Under the pieces are notes generated by a model. It was not told the origin of the DNA and searched no databases. It worked only from the letters and a program-made list of their open reading frames with translations. A DNA stretch of 64,000 bases from CAXMST01 sp963793415 (GTDB taxonomy: Bacteria; Actinomycetota; Thermoleophilia; Solirubrobacterales; 70-9). The stretch is from contig CAWCAC010000002.1 in the NCBI GenBank assembly GCA_963793415.1, positions 806,001-870,000 on the forward strand, in the 5' to 3' direction. The position numbers and the translations under genes are program-made. This document shows, piece by piece, positions 9,829-18,193 of the stretch. The first letter of the stretch is position 1; each line of letters starts with the position of its first letter.

Positions 9829-11526
9829 GTGTCACCGAGCTTCACGCGGCGGAATAGCGGCTGGGTCGCTCTCGCGATCTCGGGCGTGCTCGCTCTCGCG
9901 TACCTGATCTGGGCGCCGCAGACGCTCGATCTCGCCGCGCAGACCTTTCGCTCCGACCTCTGGGCCGATCACGGCTTCGTGATCTGGAACCCGGACTGGT
10001 ACTTCGGTCACTCGATGCCCGGCTACAGCCTGCTGCTGCCGCCGCTCGGGGCGCTGCTGGGCCCTGTGCTGGTCGGGGCGCTCTCGGCCGTCGCGGCGAC
10101 GGCGCTGTTCGCCTCGATCGCCTGGCGAGCCTACGGCGAGCGCGCCTGGCTCGGGGTGATCTGGTTCGGGGTCGCCTCGCTGGCGGCGCCGTTCGCCGGC
10201 CGGACGGCCTTCGCGCTCGGCCTCGCGATCGGCCTCGGCTGCATCTGGGCGATCCAGCGCGAGCGGCCGGCCCTGGCGGCAGTCGCCGGCGCGCTCGCGG
10301 CCTGGGCGAGTCCAGTGGCGGGCGCCTTCGTGCTCGTCGCCTGCGCCGCCGTCCTGCTCGCCGGCTTCGCCGGCAGGATGCCGGCGCTCGCGCAGCGCCT
10401 GCTCGGAGCCGCCGGCTTCGATCGCGCGGTACGGGCCGCCGTTGCCGCCGCCGCGGCGACTGCCACGGCGGTGGCGCTGCTCGTGCTCGCCTTCCCGACT
10501 CCGGGCTGGCAGCCGTTCACCCTCTCCTCCTGGTTCTGGATCCCGCTGGCCACGGCGGCGCTGCTCGCGCTGGTCCCCCCGAGACAGGGTGAGCCGGCAG
10601 GCAACAGCGCGATCCGCTGGGGCGCACTCGTCTACCTGCTCGTCTCGCTCGCCGCGCTGCTCGTCGAGACGCCGATGGGCGGAAACGCGGCTCGGCTCGG
10701 AGCGACGCTCGCCGGCCCGCTGTTCGCGATCCTGCTCGTCCGGCCCGAGGCGCCGTGGCGGCCGCGGCTCGTCCTGCTGCTCGTCGCCGGGCCGCTGCTG
10801 TGGTGGTGCTGGACAGCGACCGTTCGCGATGTCGCCGCCGCCGACAACGCCGGCACCGAGAAGGCCTATTACGAGCCGCTGCTGGGGCTGCTCGACGAGC
10901 AGGGAACCGGTCTCGAACCGCTGCGCGTGGTGCCGACCAGGAGCCGCTGGGAGTCGGTCTACGTCGCCGAGCAGCGCCCGATCACGGGCGGCTGGCTGCG
11001 GCAGCTCGAGTCGCCCGACTTCGACTTCCTCGAACAGGATCGGATCGGCGCCGAGGACTATCGCCGCTGGCTCGCCGAGCGCGGCATCTCGCTTGTTGCG
11101 ATCAGCGAGGCCCAGCCCGACTGGCTCGCGCACTCTGAGGCCGACCTTCTCCGGTCGGGCGCCCTCGACTCGGAGCGGATCGGGACGGCCGGCGAGTGGG
11201 AGCTGTACCGCCTCGGCGGGGAAGGGTCGTTCGTACTCGACGGCGAGGCCCGCCTGCTCGAGCTCGAGCCCGACGCGTTCGAGCTCGAGCTCAGCGAGGA
11301 GACGCTGCTGTCGCTTGGCTGGTCGCCCTACTTCGAGGTCGTCTCCGGCGACGCCTGCGTCGAGAGCGCCGAAGGCCCCGGGAGGCGCGATGTCACCCGC
11401 GTCATACCCGCCGCCGCCGGCGGAGTGGGGGAGACGGGCCCGCAGACGGTGCGCGTCGAGGCCCGCTTCTCGCTCGCCGGCGTGCTCGGCCGCGATCGGG
11501 ACTGCGGAGCGGCCGAGGGCGGCTAG
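9829..11526 (+). CDS. Polytopic membrane protein with extracytoplasmic C-terminal domain, GT-C-like
   Basis: The 565-residue protein has about ten hydrophobic segments in its first 340 residues (for example ALAISGVLALAYLIW near 14 and LLLPPLGALLGPVLVGALSA near 67) followed by a soluble domain of about 200 residues rich in Asp/Glu. The first loop contains acidic and aromatic residues (RSDLWADHGFVIWNPDW), as in membrane GT-C glycosyltransferases that use lipid-linked sugars. This assignment is tentative, since no defining motif is certain. The GTG start at 9829 lies 43 bases after the helicase stop. An internal start cannot be excluded. Confidence 0.6.
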   Translation: MSPSFTRRNSGWVALAISGVLALAYLIWAPQTLDLAAQTFRSDLWADHGFVIWNPDWYFGHSMPGYSLLLPPLGALLGPVLVGALSAVAATALFASIAWRAYGERAWLGVIWFGVASLAAPFAGRTAFALGLAIGLGCIWAIQRERPALAAVAGALAAWASPVAGAFVLVACAAVLLAGFAGRMPALAQRLLGAAGFDRAVRAAVAAAAATATAVALLVLAFPTPGWQPFTLSSWFWIPLATAALLALVPPRQGEPAGNSAIRWGALVYLLVSLAALLVETPMGGNAARLGATLAGPLFAILLVRPEAPWRPRLVLLLVAGPLLWWCWTATVRDVAAADNAGTEKAYYEPLLGLLDEQGTGLEPLRVVPTRSRWESVYVAEQRPITGGWLRQLESPDFDFLEQDRIGAEDYRRWLAERGISLVAISEAQPDWLAHSEADLLRSGALDSERIGTAGEWELYRLGGEGSFVLDGEARLLELEPDAFELELSEETLLSLGWSPYFEVVSGDACVESAEGPGRRDVTRVIPAAAGGVGETGPQTVRVEARFSLAGVLGRDRDCGAAEGG

Positions 11527-11547
11527 CGCGGGAGCCGGCCTTCGAGA

Positions 11548-12165
11548 TCAGCCCGGCGCGACGTCAAAGAGATCGCGAAGTCGCTCGATCGTCGCGGTCC
11601 GGTCCCGGTGCAGCAGCGCCGTCATCCCGACCGCCTCGGCCCCGGCGACGTTCTCGCGCAGGTCGTCGACGAATACGCAGAGCTCGGGGGCGACGCCGAT
11701 CCGCTCGGCGCCGAGCGCGTAGATCTCCGGCTGCGGCTTGTGCAGCCCGACGTCGCCGGAGATCACGGTCGCGTCGAAGATCCCTAGCGGCGCCCGCTCG
11801 TAGATTCCCGTTCCCCAGGAGTTGGAGATCAGGCCGGTCGGCACGCCGGTTGCGCGAACCCGCTCGACGATCGCGACCATCTCATGGTCGGGGCCGAGGC
11901 CCGCGAACAGCCGCGAGATCAGGTCCTCGGGCGGGACCCCGAGCAGATCCCCGAAGCGGCGCTCGAAGTCGGCGTCCTCGAGCTCTCCCTTCTCGAGCGA
12001 ACGCAGCAGCTGCAGGCCCGGCCCGTCGGCGATGAAGGTCTCCTTGACCGCGTCTGCCTCGAGCCCCTCGGCCTCGCAGAAGGAGCGGAACGAGTCCCAG
12101 ATGTTGGTCGTCAGCACGCCGCCGTAATCGACGAGCAGCCCTCGGTGTTCACGGTCGGTGGACAC
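11548..12165 (-). CDS. HAD-superfamily hydrolase
   Basis: The 205-residue protein starts with the HAD fold strand GLLVDYGGVLTTN. The canonical motif I DxDxT/V is altered to DYGGVLTTN, the form seen in epoxide-hydrolase N-terminal-domain-like and related HADs. Motif II is seen as GLISNSWG, motif III as the Lys in GLHKPQPEIY, and motif IV as CVFVDDLRENVAGA. It should be a small-molecule phosphatase or related hydrolase; substrate unknown. GTG 12165 is chosen because it directly precedes the motif I strand and has an AAGAAT hexamer eight bases upstream. The next gene, a phosphotransferase, is divergent. Confidence 0.85.
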   Translation of the reverse strand: MSTDREHRGLLVDYGGVLTTNIWDSFRSFCEAEGLEADAVKETFIADGPGLQLLRSLEKGELEDADFERRFGDLLGVPPEDLISRLFAGLGPDHEMVAIVERVRATGVPTGLISNSWGTGIYERAPLGIFDATVISGDVGLHKPQPEIYALGAERIGVAPELCVFVDDLRENVAGAEAVGMTALLHRDRTATIERLRDLFDVAPG

Positions 12166-12236
12166 GGCGGCGCATTCTTGCGCAGGCGCTCCCCCGGCCG
12201 CGCGCCCGGATCGCCTTCCGAATACGCTTGCGCCCG

Positions 12237-13295
12237 ATGGAGGGCGGAGGCACACTGGACGCACCGGACGGGATCGACCGCGAGGGTGTCGAGGACTGGT
12301 TCGCGGAGAACGTCGACGGGGTCGTGCTGCCGCTCAGCTTCGAGATGATCGCCGGCGGCCGCTCGAATCTGACCTACTCGGTGACCGACGCGGAGGGACA
12401 ACGCTGGGCCTTGCGCCGACCGCCGCTGGGCAAGACGCTCGGCTCCGCCCATGACATGGGCCGCGAGCACCGGGTGGTCTCCGGCCTCGCCGACACACCG
12501 GTTCCGGTCCCCGCGATCGCGGGCTTCTGCGAGGACGAGAGCGTCAACGAGGCTCCGTTCTACGTGATGGACTTCCTGCCCGGGCCGATCCTCCGCAGCC
12601 GCGAGGACGCCGAGCCGTATACGCCGGAGCAGCGGCGGGCGATCGGCGAGCGCGTGGTCGACACCCTGGTCACGATTCACGAGGTCGATCCCGACGAGGC
12701 CGGCCTCGGTGAGCTCGGCCGCAAGACCGACTACGTCGCCCGCACCTTGAAGCGCTGGCTCGGCCAGTGGGAGAAGTCGAAGACGCGCGAGTTTCCGCTC
12801 GTCAACGACGTTCACGACCGCCTCGCATCACGGATTCCCGAGCAGGGCCCGGCGACGATCGTCCACGGCGACTACCGGCTCGACAACATGATCCTGAGCG
12901 AGGACGCGACGGCGGTCGCCGGCGTCGTCGACTGGGAGCTCTGCACGCTCGGCGACCCGCTCGCCGACGTCGGTCTCCTGCTCGTCTACTGGGCCGAGCA
13001 GGGCGACACGCTGCTGCCGCTGTTCGAGCCGGCGACGATGACCGAGGGTTTCCCGACCCGCGAGCAGGTCAAGGCCCGCTACGCCGAGCGCTCCGGCCGC
13101 GACCTCACCGGCATCGACTTCTACGTCGCGCTCGGCTACTGGAAGCTCGCGATCGTGCTCGAGGGTGTCTTCGCCCGCTACATGGCCGGCGGTTACGGGA
13201 AGGGCGCGGCCGAGGACGAGGGCGCGAAGACCTTCGCCCGCACGGTCGAACAGCTGGTCGAGGCGGCCGACGCGGCCGAGCGCCGGCTCGGCTGA
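12237..13295 (+). CDS. APH-family phosphotransferase, ACAD10/11 kinase-domain type
   Basis: This 352-residue kinase has the Brenner motif IVHGDYRLDNMILSED (HGD near 210-212) and the magnesium-binding motif GVVDWELCTLGDPLADV near 225-241. The N-terminal lobe has LPLSFEMIAGGRSNLTYSV and ALRRPPLG, typical of the ACAD10/11-like subgroup instead of antibiotic kinases. In mammals the same domain is fused to an acyl-CoA dehydrogenase and phosphorylates the hydroxyl of 4-hydroxyacyl-CoA before elimination. Here the corresponding dehydrogenase is the next gene, convergent, with the stops 24 bases apart. The start follows TACGCT (12223-12228) by eight bases. Confidence 0.88.
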   Translation: MEGGGTLDAPDGIDREGVEDWFAENVDGVVLPLSFEMIAGGRSNLTYSVTDAEGQRWALRRPPLGKTLGSAHDMGREHRVVSGLADTPVPVPAIAGFCEDESVNEAPFYVMDFLPGPILRSREDAEPYTPEQRRAIGERVVDTLVTIHEVDPDEAGLGELGRKTDYVARTLKRWLGQWEKSKTREFPLVNDVHDRLASRIPEQGPATIVHGDYRLDNMILSEDATAVAGVVDWELCTLGDPLADVGLLLVYWAEQGDTLLPLFEPATMTEGFPTREQVKARYAERSGRDLTGIDFYVALGYWKLAIVLEGVFARYMAGGYGKGAAEDEGAKTFARTVEQLVEAADAAERRLG

Positions 13296-13319
13296 TAGTT
13301 CGCCGCTCGAGACCGGGCT

Positions 13320-14588
13320 TTAGTTCGCGGCAGTCGCGGCGGCCGGGGTGCTGCCGTTGCCGGCGGGGGCGGCGTCGGCGTCGTCCTTGGCCCACTGGTT
13401 GATCTCACGGCGGGCGATGACCATCTTGTGGACCTCGTCGGGCCCGTCGGCGACCTTGAGCATGCGGCTGTAGCGCCACATCGAGGCGAGCGGCGTGTCG
13501 TCGGACATGCCGAGCGAGCCGTGCACCTGGATCGCTCGGTCGAGCACGTCCATGACGACGTTGGCAGCGACGACCTTGATCATCGAGATCTCTCGCCGCG
13601 CCTCGCGCTTGCCGCGCGTGTCCATCAGCCAGGCTGCCTTCAGGGTCAGCAGGCGGGCCTGTTCGACCTCCATCCGGCTCTTGGCGATGAAGTCCTGGAC
13701 GAACTGCTTCTCAGAGAGCTTGCCGCCGAAGGCTTCGCGCTCGTTGGCGCGGCGACACATCAGCTCGATCGCCCGCTCGCAGGTCCCGATCGCCCGCATG
13801 CAGTGGTGGATGCGGCCCGGGCCGAGCCGGTCCTGGGCGATCACGAAGCCGGCCTGGCGCGGGCCGAGCAGGTTCCTCTCGGGGACGCGGCAGTCGGTGT
13901 AACGGATCTCGCAGTGCCCCGGCCCCTTGTCGTGGCCCATCACCGAGACCGAGCGGACCAGGTCGAAGCCGGGCGCGTCGACCGGGACGATGATCATCGA
14001 GGCGCGGGCGTAGGGGTGCGCGTCGGGGTCGGTGACGACCATCGCGATCGCGAAGTCGGCGCCGACGGCGCCCGAGGTGAACCACTTGTGGCCGTTGATG
14101 ACCCACTCGCCGTCGATCAGCTCGGCCCTCGTCTGCAGGGTCGTCGGATCGGAGCCGGCGACCTCGGGCTCGGTCATCGAGAAGCAGGAGCGGTGGTGGC
14201 CGCTCAGCATCGGCTCGAGCCACTGCTGCTTCTGTTCGTCGGTGCCGTGGTCGTGGAGGATCTCCATGTTGCCCGTGTCGGGCGCGGCGCAGTTGAAGGC
14301 CATCGGCGCGACGACTGGGCTACGGCCCATCTCCTCGCAGAGCATCCCGTACTCCCAGTTGGTGAGCCCGGCGCCGTGCTCCTCATTCGGCATGAACAGG
14401 TTCCAAAGACCCTGCTCGCGCGCCTTCTCGCGGATCCCGACGATGATCTCGGGATAGGCCACGCCGGGTCTGACCTCCTCGTCGAGCGCCTCCATCGCCT
14501 CGGTCTCGACCGGGTAGACGTGCTCGTCCATGAAAGCGCGGATGCGACCCTGAAGCTCCTCGAGCCGGGCGCCTGGTTCGAAGTCCAT
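13320..14588 (-). CDS. Acyl-CoA dehydrogenase, ACAD10/11-like
   Basis: This 422-residue enzyme has MTEPEVAGSDPTTLQTRAE (FAD/substrate signature), PYARASMIIVPVDAPGFDLV, and QVHGSLGMSDDTPLASMWRY. In place of the usual Glu-Gly catalytic site it has KVADGPDEVHKMVIARREI, as in the ACAD10/11 group, where an Asp takes this place. With the neighbouring APH-type kinase it probably handles hydroxylated fatty acyl-CoAs (for example 4-hydroxy acids) and feeds them back to beta-oxidation; this is inferred from the eukaryotic fusion. TAGGCT (14595-14600, minus strand) is six bases from the ATG, so a leaderless start is likely. The C-terminus ends in an Ala/Gly-rich tail. Confidence 0.92.
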   Translation of the reverse strand: MDFEPGARLEELQGRIRAFMDEHVYPVETEAMEALDEEVRPGVAYPEIIVGIREKAREQGLWNLFMPNEEHGAGLTNWEYGMLCEEMGRSPVVAPMAFNCAAPDTGNMEILHDHGTDEQKQQWLEPMLSGHHRSCFSMTEPEVAGSDPTTLQTRAELIDGEWVINGHKWFTSGAVGADFAIAMVVTDPDAHPYARASMIIVPVDAPGFDLVRSVSVMGHDKGPGHCEIRYTDCRVPERNLLGPRQAGFVIAQDRLGPGRIHHCMRAIGTCERAIELMCRRANEREAFGGKLSEKQFVQDFIAKSRMEVEQARLLTLKAAWLMDTRGKREARREISMIKVVAANVVMDVLDRAIQVHGSLGMSDDTPLASMWRYSRMLKVADGPDEVHKMVIARREINQWAKDDADAAPAGNGSTPAAATAAN

Positions 14589-14641
14589 CTGCCCAGCCTA
14601 CTGATGCCGTGGGGCCTGGGTGCGCCGCGGGCTGAGCCCGT

Positions 14642-15685
14642 TCAGCGAGGCTTCGCTTCGATCTCTTCGGAGGCGTCGGCGCCGGGCTCTTCCGGCTCCG
14701 GAGCGCCCCCGTTCGTGTTCGCGATCACCTTGCCGTTCTCGATCCGGTAGGCCGGCTCCTGACGGTGCCACGGCATCTTCACGAGGTGGATCATCCGCAC
14801 GCCCTCGCCGTGGGGGAGCTTGACCTCGCGGCGGAGCATGTAGGTGAACAGGGCGCCGAAGGCGATCGAGACGATCGTCCCGGCGACCATTGCCGGGATG
14901 AAGTCGCCCTTCGTGATCAGCGTGATCCCGGAGGCGATCAGGACGACGGAGAGGGCCGCGCGCAGGAAGGTCTTGTTGCTGCGGAACGCGAGCTTGCCGC
15001 CGACCAGGACGCCGGGGACGGACCCGATCAGGATGTTGCCGGCGAGGCCGAAGTCGACGTTGCCGCCGACCCAGTGGGCGGCGCCGGCCGCCCAGAGCAG
15101 CACGGCGGCGTGGAAGATGTCGGTGCCGACCACGCGCTGGGGGGTCAGGCGGAAGACGGCGATCAGGATGATCGCGATCAGCGTGCCCGAGCCGGCCGAG
15201 GTCAGGCCGATCACGAAGCCGGTGACGACTCCGGTGGCGACCGCGGCGATGATGTGGCGGCGGTAGAGGTGCATCGCCGCCCGCTCCTTGATCACGTCCG
15301 AGAGCAGGATCGTGCGGATCAGGGTCGAGACGCCGACGACGAGCAGGGTCGCGCCGAGGATCCCGAAGATGATCCCGTCGAGCTCGTCCTCGCCGACCGC
15401 GTCCTGCAGCCACTCGATCACGAAGACGCCGAGGATCGCCGAGGGGACGGAGCCGACCGCCATCCAGAAGGCGATGCCGCGGTGGACGGTTCGCTCGCGG
15501 AGGTGCTGCCAGCCGCCGACCGTCTTGGTCACGGCCGCGTAGAAGATGTCGGTGCCGATTGCGGTCACCGGATGGACCCCGAAGATCAGGATCAGAAGAG
15601 GGGTCATCAGCGAAGCACCGCCCATGCCCGTCATGCCGACTAGCACGCCGATGCCGAAGCCGAAGAGAACGATTGCGGGATCCAT
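14642..15685 (-). CDS. TauE/SafE-family sulfite/sulfonate-type permease
   Basis: A 347-residue membrane protein with about eight to nine transmembrane helices. It has the N-terminal repeat GMTGMGGASLMTPLLIL and the second repeat FVIGLTSAGSGTLIAI, with GTDIFYAAVTK and GTDIFHAAV following them, which is the internal duplication of TauE/SafE proteins. The family exports or imports sulfite, sulfoacetate or other organosulfur anions; direction cannot be inferred. A soluble Glu-rich tail of about 60 residues follows the last helix. Its promoter lies just behind an Rrf2-type regulator and contains repeats that may be its operator, so sulfur control is likely. Confidence 0.9.
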   Translation of the reverse strand: MDPAIVLFGFGIGVLVGMTGMGGASLMTPLLILIFGVHPVTAIGTDIFYAAVTKTVGGWQHLRERTVHRGIAFWMAVGSVPSAILGVFVIEWLQDAVGEDELDGIIFGILGATLLVVGVSTLIRTILLSDVIKERAAMHLYRRHIIAAVATGVVTGFVIGLTSAGSGTLIAIILIAVFRLTPQRVVGTDIFHAAVLLWAAGAAHWVGGNVDFGLAGNILIGSVPGVLVGGKLAFRSNKTFLRAALSVVLIASGITLITKGDFIPAMVAGTIVSIAFGALFTYMLRREVKLPHGEGVRMIHLVKMPWHRQEPAYRIENGKVIANTNGGAPEPEEPGADASEEIEAKPR

Positions 15686-15686
15686 G

Positions 15687-15857
15687 AGACAGCCGAGAGC
15701 GACCTGAGCGGGGGTGCGAGCCCCGCCCCCCCGGTAATGGCGTCGGCCGCCATTTGTTGACCGGAGTAGTCGGAATTAGTCGCGGGATTGTAGCGGAGGA
15801 CGGCCCGGAAGCCGGGCTCGCGACGATCCAGCGGAGACCAGGGTTTAGGCCGGGCGC
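15687..15857 (-). promoter_or_regulatory. Leader and promoter region of the TauE/SafE gene
   Basis: Read on the minus strand: a terminator-like hairpin at 15803-15817 (GCCCGG/CCGGGC, 3-base loop) just after the Rrf2 gene; a good -10 TACAAT at 15787-15792; two TAGTC direct repeats ten bases apart (15767-15771 and 15777-15781, around GGAATT); then two leader hairpins, 15736-15754 (7-bp stem AATGGCG) and 15708-15726 (6-bp stem GCGGGG). The repeat position near the start of transcription suits repression. Which protein binds it is not known. Confidence 0.45.
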
Positions 15858-16343
15858 TCAGCCGATTGCGTCGTGGGTGCCGGTCTCCCGCCCCCGCCAG
15901 GCGCCGGGCTGGTCGATCAGCTCGGCCACCTCCTCGGGCAGCCGTCCGGCGACGAGGTCGGCCAGCGTGACCTGCTCGAGCACCGCCCGCAGGTTGACGC
16001 GGACCGCGATCCAGACGTCGCGGAGGCGGCGAGCGGGCCCGGGGTAGGAGGTTTCCTCCGGCGAAAGGTCGTGGATGTTGGCAAGCGGGCCTTCGACCGC
16101 GCGGATCACGTCAGCGACGGTCACCGCCTGCGGCGACTCGGCGAGCCAGTAGCCGCCGTTGGCCCCGCGCTTGGTCTTGACGATCCCGGCCCGTTTCAGG
16201 TCGAGCATGATCTGCTCGAGGAACTGCAGCGGGATCAACTGGGCGTCGGCGAGCTTCGTCCCCTTGACGGGCGCGCCGTCGGGGCTCGCGGCGAGCTCGA
16301 GCGTCGCGCGGACTGCGTAGTCGGCTTTGGCGGAGATGCGCAT
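15858..16343 (-). CDS. Rrf2-family transcriptional regulator, CymR-like (no iron-sulfur Cys)
   Basis: The 161-residue protein starts MRISAKADYAVRATLEL, the winged-helix N-terminus of the Rrf2 family, and carries VKTKRGANGGYWLAE as the wing. No cysteine occurs anywhere in it, so it cannot bind an Fe-S cluster like IscR or NsrR; this is a feature of CymR-type repressors that sense cysteine supply through partner proteins or metabolites. Between a TauE/SafE permease and near the sulfate-assimilation operon, control of sulfur genes is the best guess. The ATG at 16343 is the family start; upstream codons are not conserved. The gene is divergent from a PHP phosphoesterase. Confidence 0.88.
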   Translation of the reverse strand: MRISAKADYAVRATLELAASPDGAPVKGTKLADAQLIPLQFLEQIMLDLKRAGIVKTKRGANGGYWLAESPQAVTVADVIRAVEGPLANIHDLSPEETSYPGPARRLRDVWIAVRVNLRAVLEQVTLADLVAGRLPEEVAELIDQPGAWRGRETGTHDAIG

Positions 16344-16414
16344 CGGTTCGGTCTCGGTGCTGGTCGGGGGAGGGGCACTCGATGGCGGCCTCACCCGGTA
16401 AGAATGGTCGCCAC

Positions 16415-17236
16415 ATGATCGACCTACAGTCACATTCAACCGTGTCCGACGGCCAGCTGGAGCCGGCCGATGTCGTTCGCTCCGCTCACGAGGCAGGAGT
16501 GACCGTCATGTCCCTCACCGACCATGACGGCGTCGCCGGCGTGCCCGAGGCGATGGAGACCGCCGCCGAGCTCGGAATCGAGTGCGTTCCTGCGATCGAG
16601 ATGTCCTGCGTCCACAAGTACTCGGAGGACCTCCACATCTGCGGCTACTGGATCGACCTCGAGAAGATCCAGCCCGCCTGCGACCGTGCTCAGCAGGAGC
16701 GGGTCAACCGCGCCAAGGCGATCATCGCCAAGCTCAACGACAACGGCGTCGAGGTCAGCTTCGACGACGCCGTCGCCAAGGCCGGCGCGGCAGACGCGAT
16801 CGGCCGTCCGCACATCGCCAAGGCCGCCGGCGCCGGGCCCGACCTCGGTCCGTTCTTCGAGGAGTACCTCGTGCCGGGCGCGAAGGCGTTCGTCTCACGC
16901 GAGTGGCCGATGGCGGAGGAGGCCGTGCGGATCATCCACGACGCCGGCGGCGTCGCCGTCGTCGCGCATCCGTACTGGGACGTGAAGGAGCCCGAGAAGG
17001 TTCGCGACCTGGTCGAGAGCCTGGTCCGCGACGTCGGCCTCGACGGGGTCGAGACCTTCTACCCGCCGCACACGAAGGAGCAGACGCAGCACTGCCTCGA
17101 GCTCTGTGACGAGTTCGGGCTGATCCCGACCGCGTCGTCGGACTTCCACGGGCCGACTCACAAGACGTTCAGCAAGTGGGCCGACTACGACACCTATGGG
17201 CTTGGGGAGCCCATGGTTCCTCCGAAGCCGGACTGA
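16415..17236 (+). CDS. PHP-domain phosphoesterase
   Basis: A 273-residue metal-dependent phosphoesterase of the PHP fold. Metal-ligand motifs are present in order: HSTVSDG (7-13), LTDHDG near 33, the Glu in PAIEMS near 64, AHPY near 189, and SSDFHG near 243. Related TrpH/RNase AM-type proteins remove 5' nucleotides or hydrolyse nucleotide 3',5'-bisphosphates such as pAp. That activity would suit this location, since pAp is the by-product of PAPS-using sulfotransferases, but it is inference. ATG 16415 is favoured because AAGAAT (16400-16405) precedes it by nine bases with no ribosome site; an in-frame ATG at 16382 would add 11 residues. Confidence 0.88.
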   Translation: MIDLQSHSTVSDGQLEPADVVRSAHEAGVTVMSLTDHDGVAGVPEAMETAAELGIECVPAIEMSCVHKYSEDLHICGYWIDLEKIQPACDRAQQERVNRAKAIIAKLNDNGVEVSFDDAVAKAGAADAIGRPHIAKAAGAGPDLGPFFEEYLVPGAKAFVSREWPMAEEAVRIIHDAGGVAVVAHPYWDVKEPEKVRDLVESLVRDVGLDGVETFYPPHTKEQTQHCLELCDEFGLIPTASSDFHGPTHKTFSKWADYDTYGLGEPMVPPKPD

Positions 17237-17238
17237 GG

Positions 17239-17310
17239 TCGGCTGACCCGGGCCGGCCGCCGCTGCCGCGCGGCCGGTCCCGGGCGCCCTCCTGGCTTTG
17301 GGTCAGCCGA
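17239..17310. terminator. Hairpin between convergent genes
   Basis: TCGGCTGACCC (17239-17249) pairs perfectly with GGGTCAGCCGA (17300-17310), and the GC-rich interior (GGCCGGCCG against CGGCCGG) can also fold. It lies between the PHP gene and the convergent protease gene and includes the protease stop codon. No T-run follows, which is usual in high-GC actinobacteria, so it may stop transcription in both directions or block readthrough. Confidence 0.55.
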
Positions 17311-18130
17311 GCGGGATCTTGCCGAGCAGCTTCGCCTTGAAAGGCTCGGTGCCATTGACGAGCTCGAGCTCGCTGAACCCGTGGCTCCGGGCATAGCCGA
17401 GCTCCTTGCCGAGATCGCCGACTCCGTTCGAGGCGGGCAGCGGCGCGATCGCGACCGTGCTCAGCGTGCCGAGTGCCTGGCCGCTCGCGTTCATGAACCC
17501 GGATCCCGAATCACCGGGGATGCCTGGCGTCACGGTGTACGCCGTGTAGCTCCAGCCGCCGGGGCTGCGCTCGACGACGACGCCGTTCTTCGGGCTCAGC
17601 AGTGTGATGCCCGCTCGCAGCGACGAGTTGCCGTACGTGTAGACGTTCTGACCGGCGGACGCCTGGCCGACGCCGCCGGTCGGGCCGCCGAAGTCGGGCA
17701 CGGAGGGATTCACCTCGGCGACGTCGGACGGGTCGATCTTGACCAGCGCGAAGTCGTTGTAGGCGCAGGTCTCCTCGTCGGTCTCGCCCGCCTGCTGCAT
17801 GGCGATCCACGAGTTGTAGACCATCGTTCCCTTGACGCTGGCGCCATCGATCTCGACCCGGGTCCCGAGCGGCAGCGACTCAGCGTCGCAGCCGTTCGTG
17901 TCCGTCGCCGCGCCGGTGCCGGAGCAGTGCGCGGCCTGGCCGATAAAGACATCGGCGCCCTGCTGGAAGACGAAGTTCGAGGTGCACTGGCCGGATCCGT
18001 CGGTGACGGTCTGCACGCCCGGGTGGATCGGGGCGGTGGCTGCCGGGGCCCAGGCCGAGGCGGTTGCCGGGGCGAGGGCGGTCAGCGCGACCAGCAGGCC
18101 GAGGAGGGGAAGTAGGCGACGTCTGATCAT
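17303..18130 (-). CDS. Secreted chymotrypsin-like serine protease
   Basis: The 275-residue precursor has a signal peptide (MIRRRLLPLLGLLVALTALA, likely cleaved after ATASA at 25). The catalytic triad is visible: His68 in GQAAHCSG, Asp126 in CAYNDFALVKI, and Ser208 in GIPGDSGSGF. Four Cys (49, 69, 81, 122) could form disulfides. It lacks a clear propeptide, inhibitor or PDZ domain. The mature enzyme should act outside the cell or in the wall. The ATG has AAAGGA about 13 bases upstream. It is divergent from the PucR-like regulator, though nothing directly links the two. Confidence 0.86.
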   Translation of the reverse strand: MIRRRLLPLLGLLVALTALAPATASAWAPAATAPIHPGVQTVTDGSGQCTSNFVFQQGADVFIGQAAHCSGTGAATDTNGCDAESLPLGTRVEIDGASVKGTMVYNSWIAMQQAGETDEETCAYNDFALVKIDPSDVAEVNPSVPDFGGPTGGVGQASAGQNVYTYGNSSLRAGITLLSPKNGVVVERSPGGWSYTAYTVTPGIPGDSGSGFMNASGQALGTLSTVAIAPLPASNGVGDLGKELGYARSHGFSELELVNGTEPFKAKLLGKIPLG

Positions 18131-18193
18131 CTGAGGTTTGTCGTCCTTTCAACGTGGGATCGGTGGGTCGATAAACATCTCCGTTGAGCAGGT

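Noticed and set aside
16382..16414. Longer start for the PHP phosphoesterase at ATG 16382
   Set aside because: The likely -10 AAGAAT (16400-16405) would be inside the coding region, and the extra residues precede the first metal motif without similarity.
17303..18130. The secreted protease as target of the PucR regulator
   Set aside because: They are divergent neighbours, but nothing in the sequence besides the repeats supports the link, so it is not claimed as annotation.
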